Assembly (NCBI RefSeq): GCF_965224175.1
Contig: NZ_OZ245041.1
Coordinates: 248,001 to 312,000, forward strand
DNA length: 64,000 nt
Reading direction: 5' to 3'
DNA from: Kordia sp965224175
GTDB lineage: Bacteria; Bacteroidota; Bacteroidia; Flavobacteriales; Flavobacteriaceae
The translations under genes were made by a program, and so were the position numbers. Every line of letters starts with the position of its first letter. Positions within the stretch are counted from its first letter, which is position 1. Shown here one piece after another: positions 43,533-51,260 of the stretch. The notes under the pieces are model-generated. The model saw nothing but the letters and a program-made list of their open reading frames with translations, ran no database searches and had not been told where the DNA came from.

Positions 43533-43697
43533 ATGAAAAAGAGAAGTTTAAACAATTTAAAACTGAATAAAAAAACGATTTCAAATTTCGATGAAACGGA
43601 TAAAATTGTAGGAGGAAATTCAGCGATTTCTATTGCTAGTAGTGCGGTATGTTGTGCAATTTATACAGTTTCCCTTGTTCTTTGTACTAGACAATAA
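43533..43697 (+). CDS. Precursor peptide 2, GG-leader, hydrophobic core
   Basis: A 54-residue peptide. The leader MKKRSLNNLKLNKKTISN is almost the same as in precursor 1, but here a full GG follows (KIVGG, residues 27-28), so cleavage would release a 26-residue core. The core is hydrophobic with several Ser, a CC pair and one further Cys (NSAISIASSAVCC, VSLVLCTRQ), unlike the acidic Cys-rich core of precursor 1. The ATG lies at 43533 and a strong terminator follows the stop. Small size explains why routine gene finding may miss it. Confidence 0.72.
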   Translation: MKKRSLNNLKLNKKTISNFDETDKIVGGNSAISIASSAVCCAIYTVSLVLCTRQ

Positions 43698-43700
43698 TAA

Positions 43701-43729
43701 AAATGCCGCTTTGTAAGCGGCATTTTTTT
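43701..43729 (+). terminator. Terminator after precursor peptide 2
   Basis: AAATGCCGCT, loop ttgta, AGCGGCATTT, T run; perfect 10-bp stem, four bases after the stop. Confidence 0.9.
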
Positions 43730-43749
43730 GAAATATATTTTGGTTGTAT

Positions 43750-44271
43750 CTAATTAATAGTAAGTAGTTGTACCGTTTTTACATCTCCGGTAATGGTAAC
43801 AATATATAGATTTCCGTTATTGTCATCATCTATAGATTCAAACATTTCCTTATTAAGAAGTCTATTTGTAAAAGCAGGTGTTGTATTGCTATGCCCAACA
43901 ACTAATACCGTTTTTCCTTTAGTACGCTTTAAAAAACTTTCCATATCAATTTTAAAAGGATGATACGAAGTTATTTCTAATTCGTTTGCTTCTGCAGTTG
44001 GTTTAGCAGTTTGCTGAGTTCGATTGTATTCCGTTGAATATACAGCATCAAATTTTACATTTTTAAATACTTCAGCCCAATATGCAGCTCTATTATTTCC
44101 TTGTTTTGTTAAATCAGGGTTTTTATTGCTTTTGTCAGAACGATCTTTTTCTGCATGACGAATCAAGTAATACGTAGATGTTTCTGTTTTAGTTTCTTTT
44201 TGTTTGGCTTCTTGCGCAAAGCAATTCATCACTAAGAATAAACTTAGTACAAGTAAAATGTTTTTTTTCAT
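43750..44271 (-). CDS. Histidine phosphatase family protein, exported
   Basis: A 173-residue phosphoglycerate-mutase-like protein. A signal peptide (about 1-20, NCFAQ) precedes the catalytic RHG-type motif, here LIRHAEK with His39; the second catalytic His is in VLVVGHSNTTPAF. In the periplasm it would act as a phosphatase of unknown substrate. RHAEK instead of RHGE is common in short SixA-like members. It is 20 bases downstream of deoD on the same strand, so it may be the third gene of the deoC-deoD transcript. Confidence 0.9.
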   Translation of the reverse strand: MKKNILLVLSLFLVMNCFAQEAKQKETKTETSTYYLIRHAEKDRSDKSNKNPDLTKQGNNRAAYWAEVFKNVKFDAVYSTEYNRTQQTAKPTAEANELEITSYHPFKIDMESFLKRTKGKTVLVVGHSNTTPAFTNRLLNKEMFESIDDDNNGNLYIVTITGDVKTVQLLTIN

Positions 44272-44291
44272 CAGGTAATTCTGTTTTATGT

Positions 44292-44990
44292 TTAGATGAT
44301 GGTTAATGCGATTTCGATCATTTCTTTGAACGTTTCCGCTCTTTCCTCAGAAGTTGTCGTTTCATGTGTAACTAAACTATCTGAAATTGTCAATAAAGAT
44401 AGTGCTTTTACATTAAATCGTGCAGCAAGTGTATACAATGCTGCTGTTTCCATTTCTACACACAATACACCGTATTTTGCCCATTTCTTGTAATAATCGA
44501 TATTTTCTTGATAAAAAACATCGCTTGTTAAGATATTTCCAGCTTTTACAGGAATGTTTTTTTCTTTGGCAGCTTGTATTGCAGCTAAGAATAATTCCGC
44601 ATTAGCAGTAGGCGCAAAATTTTCTCCATGAAAGGGTAAATTATTAAAACTACTATTGGATGAAGCAGCCATAGCAATTACAATATCACGAATTTTTACT
44701 TCTTTTTGATATGAGCCAGCACTTCCTACACGAATGAGTTTTTGAACATCATATTCATTGATGAGTTCATGTGCGTAAATTCCAATAGATGGTGCGCCCA
44801 TTCCGGTTCCTTGTACAGAAACAGGTTTTCCATTAAAGGTTCCTGTGTAGCCGTACATTCCGCGAATATCATTGTACAACACTGGATTTTCAAAAAAGGT
44901 TTCAGCAATCCATTTGGCACGCATCGGATCTCCTGGAAGTAATACCGTTGGTGCAATTTCTCCTTTTTTTGCTTTGATGTGTATGCTCAT
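44292..44990 (-). CDS. deoD: Purine-nucleoside phosphorylase, DeoD type
   Basis: DeoD splits purine (deoxy)nucleosides with phosphate to the base and (deoxy)ribose-1-phosphate. Marks: MSIHIKAKKGEIAPTVLLPGDPMRAKWIAE at the start, GTGMGAPSIGIYAHEL, RVGSAGSYQ and the substrate-binding CVEMETAALYTLA near the end. Length of 232 residues is usual. deoC starts upstream with a three-base gap, so the two act in the same route of deoxynucleoside breakdown. Confidence 0.95.
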   Translation of the reverse strand: MSIHIKAKKGEIAPTVLLPGDPMRAKWIAETFFENPVLYNDIRGMYGYTGTFNGKPVSVQGTGMGAPSIGIYAHELINEYDVQKLIRVGSAGSYQKEVKIRDIVIAMAASSNSSFNNLPFHGENFAPTANAELFLAAIQAAKEKNIPVKAGNILTSDVFYQENIDYYKKWAKYGVLCVEMETAALYTLAARFNVKALSLLTISDSLVTHETTTSEERAETFKEMIEIALTII

Positions 44991-44993
44991 AAT

Positions 44994-45659
44994 TTAATAA
45001 TCGTTTTGTGAAGTAGTTCCGTTTATAATAGCAATTCCATTTGAAGTCCCTAGACGAGAAACACCAGCATCGATATACTTTTTGGCTATTGCGAAATCAC
45101 GAATACCACCAGAAGCTTTTAATTTTGCTTTTCCGTTTACGGCATTTTTTATGATAGTAATATCTTCTATAGTTGCTCCGCCAGTTCCAAAACCTGTAGA
45201 TGTTTTTACAAAATCAGCACCAGCTTCTACGGCAAGTTGTGACGCTTTTGTTTTTTCTTCATCAGATAGATAACAGGTTTCAATGATGACTTTCAAAACA
45301 TTATTTCCAGCAGCAACTTTTAATTGTCGAATTTCTTCAGCGATCAAATTTTCATTTCCAGACTTTAACCAGCTAATGTTGATAACCATATCAAATTCGT
45401 CTGCACCATCCAATTTTGCTTGTATAAGTTCCGCTACTTTAGCCTCAGTACTCATTGCACCAAGCGGAAAACCAATAACACTGCACACTTTTACAGAAGT
45501 GCTGGACTTCAAAACTACTTTAGCAACTTTTACATGGCAACTATGTACACAGACTGAAAAAAAATCATGTGTAATAGCTTCATTACAAAGTTGTTGTATG
45601 TCTGAAATTGTGGCGGTTGGTTTTAGCAAGGTATGATCTATATATCGATTGATATTCAT
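44994..45659 (-). CDS. deoC: Deoxyribose-phosphate aldolase
   Basis: DeoC cuts 2-deoxyribose-5-phosphate to glyceraldehyde-3-phosphate and acetaldehyde. The class I aldolase barrel is clear: YIDHTLLKPTAT at the start, VIGFPLGAMSTEAK, the Schiff-base Lys152 in GADFVKTSTGFG, and the second Lys in KLKASGGIR. The 221-residue length fits. It is the first gene of the deoC-deoD pair. A phosphopentomutase, needed between the two steps, is not in the window. Confidence 0.95.
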   Translation of the reverse strand: MNINRYIDHTLLKPTATISDIQQLCNEAITHDFFSVCVHSCHVKVAKVVLKSSTSVKVCSVIGFPLGAMSTEAKVAELIQAKLDGADEFDMVINISWLKSGNENLIAEEIRQLKVAAGNNVLKVIIETCYLSDEEKTKASQLAVEAGADFVKTSTGFGTGGATIEDITIIKNAVNGKAKLKASGGIRDFAIAKKYIDAGVSRLGTSNGIAIINGTTSQNDY

Positions 45660-45719
45660 AGTATGTATCTAGTTTGGCGTAAATATACTTAAAAACTCAC
45701 CTTCCAAAACTGATAAATA

Positions 45720-46208
45720 TCAAGAAACTGTTGCCATTCGCAAACTTTTAACGCGTTCATCAAAGTTAGTTTCAGACACAGGCAATACAACATTTTCAAA
45801 CAATTCTATAAATTTTTCATGATGTTCATGCGCTTTTCCTGTAATGACGTTAAAGTGAACAAAAGAACTCCACATGACAGCTTTTAACTCAGTTTTATTG
45901 GCATTCCACATACGAATTTCAACCAATAATTGTTTTTTTCCGTATTGAATCAGCTGTGAATCAATCGTAACCGTTTCCATGACATGTGCTGGACGTACAT
46001 AGGCGATTTGATGTGAACCTACAACCCAAGTAGTTCCCGTTTTCTTAGCATTTTCAAAAATATCTAAATCATAATGTTCAATGAGTTGATCTTCTCTAGC
46101 ATTGATTAAATAATCTAAATACTTACTATTATTCAAATGATTTAATGGATCGCAATCTTGAAATCTAATTTTTGTCTGTGTTTCTAGTACTTTTGGTAAT
46201 TGTTTCAT
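45720..46208 (-). CDS. Acyl-CoA thioesterase, 4HBT hotdog family
   Basis: A 162-residue hotdog-fold protein. The N-terminal TKIRFQDCDPLNHLNNSKYLDYL is the active-site segment of 4-hydroxybenzoyl-CoA-type thioesterases, with the catalytic Asp in CDPLNH; ARPAHV-like YVRPAHVMETVTI follows. Substrate acyl chain unknown. The start lies 17 bases from a perfect palindrome that also occurs before the upstream TetR gene, so the TetR protein probably represses it. Confidence 0.88.
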   Translation of the reverse strand: MKQLPKVLETQTKIRFQDCDPLNHLNNSKYLDYLINAREDQLIEHYDLDIFENAKKTGTTWVVGSHQIAYVRPAHVMETVTIDSQLIQYGKKQLLVEIRMWNANKTELKAVMWSSFVHFNVITGKAHEHHEKFIELFENVVLPVSETNFDERVKSLRMATVS

Positions 46209-46224
46209 TGTGAGTTGTTTTTTT

Positions 46225-46244
46225 AATATACCAATCGGTATATT
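46225..46244. promoter_or_regulatory. TetR operator before the thioesterase gene
   Basis: AATATACC-AATC-GGTATATT, a perfect 8-bp inverted repeat. An almost identical palindrome lies at 46881, before the TetR gene. Confidence 0.75.
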
Positions 46245-46263
46245 TTTGATTAAAAAAATAGTT

Positions 46264-46860
46264 TTATGCTTTTATTTCGTTATGAATCATCTTATCTATT
46301 TGATCCATAGTATCTTGAATGTAAAAATCATCATTCATTGTGTATGCCATAAAAATTGCGCCTTGTATCATGGTATCGATACGTTTGGCTGTATACATTG
46401 CGTTTACTTCCGTAGAAATTTCTCCTATTTCAATTCCTTCTTCAATAATAGTGGCTAATTGATCCTGAATTCTTTCAATAATGGTACGTACTTTTTCTAA
46501 TAAAAGTGAATTTTGATTATTTGCGTCTACACCAACATTCAAAATAGGACAACCGCCCATTTTATTTGTATATAAATAATAATTGCGATAAAAATCTGAA
46601 ATCAGAAATAGTTTTTCAATAGGAGAATCACTTTTGTCCATGTGTTTGACAATTTCCTTCATCAAACTTTTTACCATGAATTTAAAGGAAGCAATGGCAA
46701 GTTCTTCTTTATTTTTAAAATTACCATAAATAGCACCTTTAGTCAAACCTGTAGCTTTGGTAATATCTGAAATACTTGTGGCAGCGTATCCATTTTTGTT
46801 AAAAATAGGCGCTACGGTTTCTATAATAAAAGCGGCAGTTTTTTCGGCTTTGGTAATCAT
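46264..46860 (-). CDS. TetR/AcrR family transcriptional regulator
   Basis: A 198-residue repressor-type protein. The N-terminal helix-turn-helix is NKNGYAATSISDITKATGLTKGAIYGNFKNKEELA (about 21-55), the classic TetR signature; the C-terminal helical part (about 75-195) should bind a ligand and dimerise. Its two probable operators carry the same 18-base palindrome, one 20 bases upstream of its own start and one before the downstream thioesterase gene, so it should repress both itself and the thioesterase. The inducer may be an acyl-CoA or xenobiotic (inference). Confidence 0.92.
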   Translation of the reverse strand: MITKAEKTAAFIIETVAPIFNKNGYAATSISDITKATGLTKGAIYGNFKNKEELAIASFKFMVKSLMKEIVKHMDKSDSPIEKLFLISDFYRNYYLYTNKMGGCPILNVGVDANNQNSLLLEKVRTIIERIQDQLATIIEEGIEIGEISTEVNAMYTAKRIDTMIQGAIFMAYTMNDDFYIQDTMDQIDKMIHNEIKA

Positions 46861-46880
46861 GATTCAAATATAGTGAAAAA

Positions 46881-46898
46881 AATATACCAATCGGTATA
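46881..46898. promoter_or_regulatory. TetR operator before the TetR gene
   Basis: AATATACC-AATC-GGTATA: 18 bases identical to the operator at 46225, lying 20 bases upstream of the TetR start. Indicates autoregulation. Confidence 0.75.
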
Positions 46899-46998
46899 AA
46901 AATGTTTTTATAGTAAAAACGTAGTGGAAGTATTGTTTCTTATTACTTGTAAGTATTTGATTATTAGTAAATTTATGTGTAATTAAACTAACTATAAA

Positions 46999-47178
46999 AT
47001 GAAAAAAAGGGATTTACATGTAAAGTTGAATTTAAAAAAGAAAAAAATTGCTTCTCTTGTTTCAAAGAATTTAAGAGGAGGATTTGATAATTCAGATCCA
47101 GAAACAGTCAACAATTCTTTAGGCAAACAAAGTACTTGTCCTATTGAAACGTGTACGTGTTTAGAAGATAAAGTATAG
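46999..47178 (+). CDS. Precursor peptide 3, GG-leader
   Basis: A 59-residue peptide. Leader MKKRDLHVKLNLKKKKIASL with LxLxKxxI and GG at residues 27-28 (NLRGG). The core of 31 residues is acidic and Asn/Ser-rich, with three Cys near the end (STCPIETCTCLED). No terminator separates it from precursor 4, 61 bases downstream, so they are probably co-transcribed. It lies divergent from the TetR gene. No maturation enzyme adjoins it. Confidence 0.68.
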   Translation: MKKRDLHVKLNLKKKKIASLVSKNLRGGFDNSDPETVNNSLGKQSTCPIETCTCLEDKV

Positions 47179-47239
47179 AATTACTATAACTTCAGATTAG
47201 AGAAAATTATATATTAATGAATAATCGTAACGATCTACC

Positions 47240-47491
47240 ATGAAAAAGAAGAAGATTACACAAAGATTAACTTTAGCTAAAAAACAAATCGCAGCTTTTA
47301 AAGATGTAGAACTTACTGGAGGAAATACAGGAAACTGTCCGCCGCCAACTATTTACGACATCTGTAGAACAAGAGCTTGTACCGCCAATAATTGCGGGAC
47401 AGCTAACTGTGGGACAAATGCAACTTGCGTAACAGATGCCGCTTTGAGTTGTACACCAAGAGGTTGTGGTAATTCCCTTTTTAATTGTTAG
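47240..47491 (+). CDS. Precursor peptide 4, GG-leader with nine-Cys core
   Basis: An 83-residue peptide. Leader MKKKKITQRLTLAKKQIAAF with LxLxKxxI-like pattern and GG at 27-28 (ELTGG). The core of 55 residues is the most Cys-rich of the set: nine Cys mixed with Thr, Asn and Gly (CGTANCGTNATC, SCTPRGC), a composition fit for several thioether or disulphide rings. Forms a pair with precursor 3 and is followed by a strong terminator. Other reading: a disulphide-rich secreted peptide. Confidence 0.72.
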   Translation: MKKKKITQRLTLAKKQIAAFKDVELTGGNTGNCPPPTIYDICRTRACTANNCGTANCGTNATCVTDAALSCTPRGCGNSLFNC

Positions 47492-47526
47492 TAGTCGAAT
47501 TATAAATTTTGAGTTAGTTAAAAGGG

Positions 47527-47567
47527 AGATAGAAGTATGTGTTTGCATGTACTTCTATCTTTTTTTA
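47527..47567 (+). terminator. Terminator after precursor peptides 3-4
   Basis: AGATAGAAGTA / TACTTCTATCT, 12-base loop, T run; perfect 11-bp stem. Confidence 0.88.
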
Positions 47568-47621
47568 TGCTAATATGTTATTTTTTTAGTTTGATTTTTT
47601 ACTTTAGAAAAAAATTAAAGG

Positions 47622-49115
47622 ATGACTTCTGAAAAGATAAATGTAAATACTGACTATGATCTTATTTGTGTCGGTGGTGGAATTATGAGTGCTTCTTTGG
47701 CATTATTGACAAAATTAGTACAGCCTAACTTAAAAATATTAATTCTAGAACGTTTAGACGCGGTTGCTTTAGAAAGTTCTGCTGCATGGAATAATGCTGG
47801 AACTGGACATTCTGCTTTGTGTGAGCTTAATTATACACCAGAGAAAGAAGATGGCACAATTGATACTAGCAAAGCTTTAAAAATTTGTAAACAGTTTGAA
47901 ATTTCAAAGCAATTTTGGTCATATTTAACAACAAAAGGCTTGATAGAAGATCCATCTGAATTTGTTCAAAAAATGCCGCATTACAGTTGGGTAACTGGCG
48001 AAGAAAATGCCGCATATTTAAAGAAACGATTTGAAGCGTTGAAAGATCACTTTATGTTTGGAAACATGGAGTTTACAGAAGATATTCAAAAAATGCTCGA
48101 ATGGTTTCCATTGATTGCAAAAGATAGAGGAGAAGAGGAAATACTTGCAGCAACAAAGATGGAACGTGGAACAGGTGTTAATTATGGAAATTTGACACGT
48201 AAATTGTTTGAAATTCTTGAAAATAAATACGATACCAAAGTACAATGTAATCAAAATGTATTAGATATTGATCCAGATGATGAGGTAGAATGGTCTGTAA
48301 AAGTAAAGAATACAAAGACGAAAGATATTTTACATTTAGATGCAAAACATGTATTTATTGGCGCTGGAGGCGGAAGTTTATTGTTACTTCAAAAAGTAGA
48401 AATCGACGAAAAAGATGGCTATGGTGGTTTTCCAGTAAGCGGAGAATGGTTAGTATGTAAAAACGAAGAAATCATTCAGCAGCATTTAGGAAAAGTATAT
48501 AGCAAAGCTGGTGTTGGCGATCCACCAATGTCAACGCCGCATTTAGATACTAGGTATATTAACGGAAAGCGTGAATTGTTATTTGGACCTTTTGCAGGAT
48601 TTAGTCCGAAGTTTTTGAAAGAAGGTTCTCGATTGGATTTATTTAAATCGATCAAATTTGACAATCTTCCAGCCATGTTTGGTGCATTTTGGCATAATTT
48701 ACCTTTAACAAAATATTTGGTAGAACAAGTGATGATGTCGCATGATGATCGTATGAACGATTTGCGAAAGTTTGTTAAAGATGCTAAAAACGAAGATTGG
48801 GAATTGATGGTTGCTGGACAGCGTGTGCAAATCATTAAGAAAGATGCGTTTGCTGGTGGGAAACTACAGTTTGGAACCGAAGTTGTGCATAGTAAAGACG
48901 GAAGTATTACGGCTTTATTAGGAGCTTCGCCTGGCGCATCTACAGGAGTGAATATTATGTTGGAAGTCTTAGAAATTGCTTTTCCAGAAGAAGTACACTC
49001 TGAGCACGGAAAGAAAATATTAAAAGAATTAGTGCCTTTTTGGAAACAAGAATTAAATAAGGAGATATTTAATGAATATCTAGAAAAATCTAATAAGGTT
49101 TTAGGACTGAAGTAG
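47622..49115 (+). CDS. mqo: Malate:quinone oxidoreductase
   Basis: Mqo is an FAD enzyme on the inner face of the membrane that oxidises malate to oxaloacetate and passes electrons to quinone, bypassing soluble malate dehydrogenase. The N-terminal FAD fold reads DLICVGGGIMSASLALL; NNAGTGHSALCELNYTPE, HVFIGAGGGSLLLLQ, GFPVSGEWLVC and LLGASPGASTGVNIMLE are family marks. Length of 497 residues is typical. It stands alone, with no partner gene. Confidence 0.96.
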   Translation: MTSEKINVNTDYDLICVGGGIMSASLALLTKLVQPNLKILILERLDAVALESSAAWNNAGTGHSALCELNYTPEKEDGTIDTSKALKICKQFEISKQFWSYLTTKGLIEDPSEFVQKMPHYSWVTGEENAAYLKKRFEALKDHFMFGNMEFTEDIQKMLEWFPLIAKDRGEEEILAATKMERGTGVNYGNLTRKLFEILENKYDTKVQCNQNVLDIDPDDEVEWSVKVKNTKTKDILHLDAKHVFIGAGGGSLLLLQKVEIDEKDGYGGFPVSGEWLVCKNEEIIQQHLGKVYSKAGVGDPPMSTPHLDTRYINGKRELLFGPFAGFSPKFLKEGSRLDLFKSIKFDNLPAMFGAFWHNLPLTKYLVEQVMMSHDDRMNDLRKFVKDAKNEDWELMVAGQRVQIIKKDAFAGGKLQFGTEVVHSKDGSITALLGASPGASTGVNIMLEVLEIAFPEEVHSEHGKKILKELVPFWKQELNKEIFNEYLEKSNKVLGLK

Positions 49116-49136
49116 AAGTGAAGTTGAGAGTTTTTC

Positions 49137-49784
49137 TCAAGCAATATCTTTTTTGTTCGTCTCTACAGTTATTTTACCTATAATTTTACCGTGATTATTA
49201 ATTTTAATACCTGTTAATCCAAAACCGTAAAACGCACCAGTATCTATATTCCATGAGTTAGAGAGTTTATTAAATACAGGTTCATTTTTTAGTATTGGCG
49301 TATGTCCGTGGATTTGAATTTTGTTGATGTTTTTCAATTCTTTTCGATTCCAGATGACTCCATCCATATTATTTTCATCAAATGGATTTTTTGATTCTGA
49401 AATTCCAGCATGTGTGACGACAATCGTATTATTTTCAAACTTTAGTGGCAAACTTTGAAACCAATTAGCAATTTGTTCATGATCTATTTTATTCTTTTGA
49501 AAATCATCAATAGTTTTTTGTCCGCATTGTTCTATCCAATTTTGGTTATGACCATTTTTAAAATATTCAACAAATTCAAATTCATGATTACCTTTTAAAA
49601 TAATACAGTTTTTATTTTTCTTTGCTAATTCATGACATTTTGTGACTACCGCAGCGCTAAAGTTTCCTCGATCAATTAGGTCTCCAACCAATATTAAATA
49701 CTCATTCTCATGATTCCAGTTTTTAAGCATTTCAATTAGCGTGTAATAACAGCCATGAATGTCTCCGATAATAAAATAGTCCAT
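49137..49784 (-). CDS. Metallophosphoesterase, Ser/Thr protein phosphatase-like
   Basis: A 215-residue phosphatase of the PPP-like group: GDIHGCYYTLIEML, GDLIDRGNFS and LKGNHEFEFVEYF give the three metal-binding motifs, with further His in VVTHAGIS and IHGHTPI. No signal peptide; cytoplasmic. Such small bacterial enzymes act on phosphoproteins or on dinucleoside polyphosphates (ApaH-like), which cannot be settled here. It ends 21 bases from mqo, convergent. Confidence 0.9.
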   Translation of the reverse strand: MDYFIIGDIHGCYYTLIEMLKNWNHENEYLILVGDLIDRGNFSAAVVTKCHELAKKNKNCIILKGNHEFEFVEYFKNGHNQNWIEQCGQKTIDDFQKNKIDHEQIANWFQSLPLKFENNTIVVTHAGISESKNPFDENNMDGVIWNRKELKNINKIQIHGHTPILKNEPVFNKLSNSWNIDTGAFYGFGLTGIKINNHGKIIGKITVETNKKDIA

Positions 49785-49818
49785 TGAGTTATTTTAGAAT
49801 TAAATCTGAATATCATTT

Positions 49819-50358
49819 TTAATTTTCTGCAAACTTCGCATAAATATCTAAACTAATAAATTCACCATTTTTAACTTCACAATCTTTCATTGTTCCTTCT
49901 AAATTGAACTTGAGTTTTGCGAGCGCCTTTTTACAATTTGTGTTTTTGGTTTCTACAAAACCTTCAATTCTGTGCAAACCAATAGTATCAAAGGCATAAT
50001 TAAATATCAAAGGCATAGTCTCTGTCATCAAGCCTTTTCCCCAATTTTCTGGTAATAACCAAAAGCCAATTTCAGCTTTTTTACTTTCTTTACTTAAGTT
50101 GTTTAAACCACCAGCACCTAGAAATGTACCATCAGTTTTAGAGCAAATTGCCCACCAAATTCCAGTTTCATTTTTTTCCAAATCGGCAAACCATTCCATT
50201 TGTTCTTTGGTTGCTTCTAAACTATCAAAACTGATTCCATAATATTTTATAATATCTGGATGCGAAAGTCCTTTGAAAACATTTTCTAAATCAGAAGGGA
50301 CAAATTGCCTTAAGATGGCACGCTCAGATTTTAGAATGGGAAAATTATTTTTTTTCAT
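49819..50358 (-). CDS. GNAT family N-acetyltransferase (RimJ/RimL-like)
   Basis: A 179-residue acetyltransferase. Marks: SERAILRQF and DLENVFKGLSHPDIIKYYG at the N-terminus, GAGGLNNLSKESKKAEIGFWLLPENWGKGLMTETM for the acetyl-CoA site, and IGLHRIEGFVETKNTNCKKALAKLKF. I take the ATG giving MKKNNFPILKSERA as start; the frame is open for 27 more codons upstream without family likeness. Substrate unknown, perhaps a protein N-terminus or an aminoglycoside. Confidence 0.88.
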   Translation of the reverse strand: MKKNNFPILKSERAILRQFVPSDLENVFKGLSHPDIIKYYGISFDSLEATKEQMEWFADLEKNETGIWWAICSKTDGTFLGAGGLNNLSKESKKAEIGFWLLPENWGKGLMTETMPLIFNYAFDTIGLHRIEGFVETKNTNCKKALAKLKFNLEGTMKDCEVKNGEFISLDIYAKFAEN

Positions 50359-50475
50359 TGTCAATACATATTTTGATGTAGTGCTGCTAAAACTATAGGA
50401 ATCTTGATTAATATCAAAATGATAGTTCAGAATTTGCACGAATTATGGTATACTATATATGAAACTGAATTAAGC

Positions 50476-51036
50476 TCAGTTTGAAGTAATCTTTATTTCT
50501 AGTTTATTCCATTTCTCTTTCCAAGCTTTCTTTATAATTCTATCATTAAAAATAGTAAGATCGAATTTAGGAGTTGGAACGATCAAAAGATTGAATAAAT
50601 CATGCAAACCATAAGGAGCAATATATTCAATTTGGTTATTAATGTTTTGTTTAATAGCAATTGAAGTAGCTGTTTCTGGCCAAAAAGTAATTGCTTCATA
50701 ACAATTTGCATATGGTTTGTGTCCATTTCTAAGGTGCATTCTAGCTTGATTCTTTACAGACCAATTCAAATGAGGAGCAATGTTTATTAATTTATTTTCA
50801 AGTGATTTCTCAAATTCTTTTGTAATGTTTGATTTGTCATAATAAATGACATCAATATCATTTAGCTTTGAGCGCGTTTTCCCATGTTTTACATCCCAAA
50901 TTTTATTTCTGACAAAACCAGCTCCAATCCAACAATCATTTAGTTTTAAGTCACTAACTATTTTTAAAATCTGCATCATCCAAGAATCGCTTTCAATGAT
51001 CTTTTTTAATTGTTCTTCTAAATAGAGTTGGTTCAT
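50476..51036 (-). CDS. Nucleotidyltransferase-like protein (DUF925 family)
   Basis: A 186-residue protein with WIGAGFVRNKIWDVKHG followed by NDIDVIYYD, the Asp pair of the nucleotidyltransferase fold as seen in the DUF925 (NTP_transf_9-like) family. RMHLRNGHKPYANCYEAITFWPETATSIAI is also a family trait. The acceptor is unknown. It lies 117 bases upstream of the acetyltransferase on the same strand and 224 bases from clpB. Confidence 0.85.
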   Translation of the reverse strand: MNQLYLEEQLKKIIESDSWMMQILKIVSDLKLNDCWIGAGFVRNKIWDVKHGKTRSKLNDIDVIYYDKSNITKEFEKSLENKLINIAPHLNWSVKNQARMHLRNGHKPYANCYEAITFWPETATSIAIKQNINNQIEYIAPYGLHDLFNLLIVPTPKFDLTIFNDRIIKKAWKEKWNKLEIKITSN

Positions 51037-51088
51037 TTTGAGAATTATATTTTATTTTTAAACAAGCTTATATTTATTTCACAAAAAA

Positions 51089-51112
51089 TGATTTATAAAA
51101 TTTTATAAATCA
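51089..51112. repeat. Perfect 24-bp palindrome without spacer
   Basis: The block beginning tgatttataaaa is its own reverse complement across 24 bases, in the gap between clpB and the DUF925 gene, 53 bases before the start of the latter. Could be an operator; AT content is high, so cruciform formation is also possible. Confidence 0.6.
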
Positions 51113-51225
51113 ATTCGGAAAACTTTAACTTTTCCCTGCAAAATAAAGCATTCAGCATTGCGTTTATATATTGAATCTTGTAGTTCAGGAGATAAGGAAA
51201 ACATTTCCTGTCTTTGTTAGTAAAC

Positions 51226-51253
51226 ATCAAGAGCAGCGTATGCTGCTCTTGAT
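51226..51253. terminator. Hairpin downstream of clpB, probable terminator
   Basis: ATCAAGAGCAGC / GCTGCTCTTGAT, a perfect 12-bp stem with a four-base loop, eight bases after the clpB stop. The clear T run is on the + side only, so termination of clpB rests mainly on the stem. Confidence 0.6.
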
Positions 51254-51260
51254 TACTTTT

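Larger units (their letters stand above)
43388..43590 (+). repeat. Direct repeat copy B: terminator-promoter-leader cassette
   Basis: Duplicate of 42985-43185, starting in the terminator after precursor 1 and ending in the leader of precursor 2. Promoter boxes, the segment ttataaatcacgatg and the leader codons are kept. Length differs by one or two bases. Confidence 0.85.

Noticed and set aside
48476..49144. Open frame of 222 codons on the minus strand
   Set aside because: It lies antisense to mqo, which has full family signatures; the translation is Ser/Cys/Asn-rich without a family likeness, as expected of a shadow frame.
50359..50439. 27-codon N-terminal extension of the acetyltransferase
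   Set aside because: No family likeness; the ATG at 50358 gives the usual start of GNAT proteins of this type.
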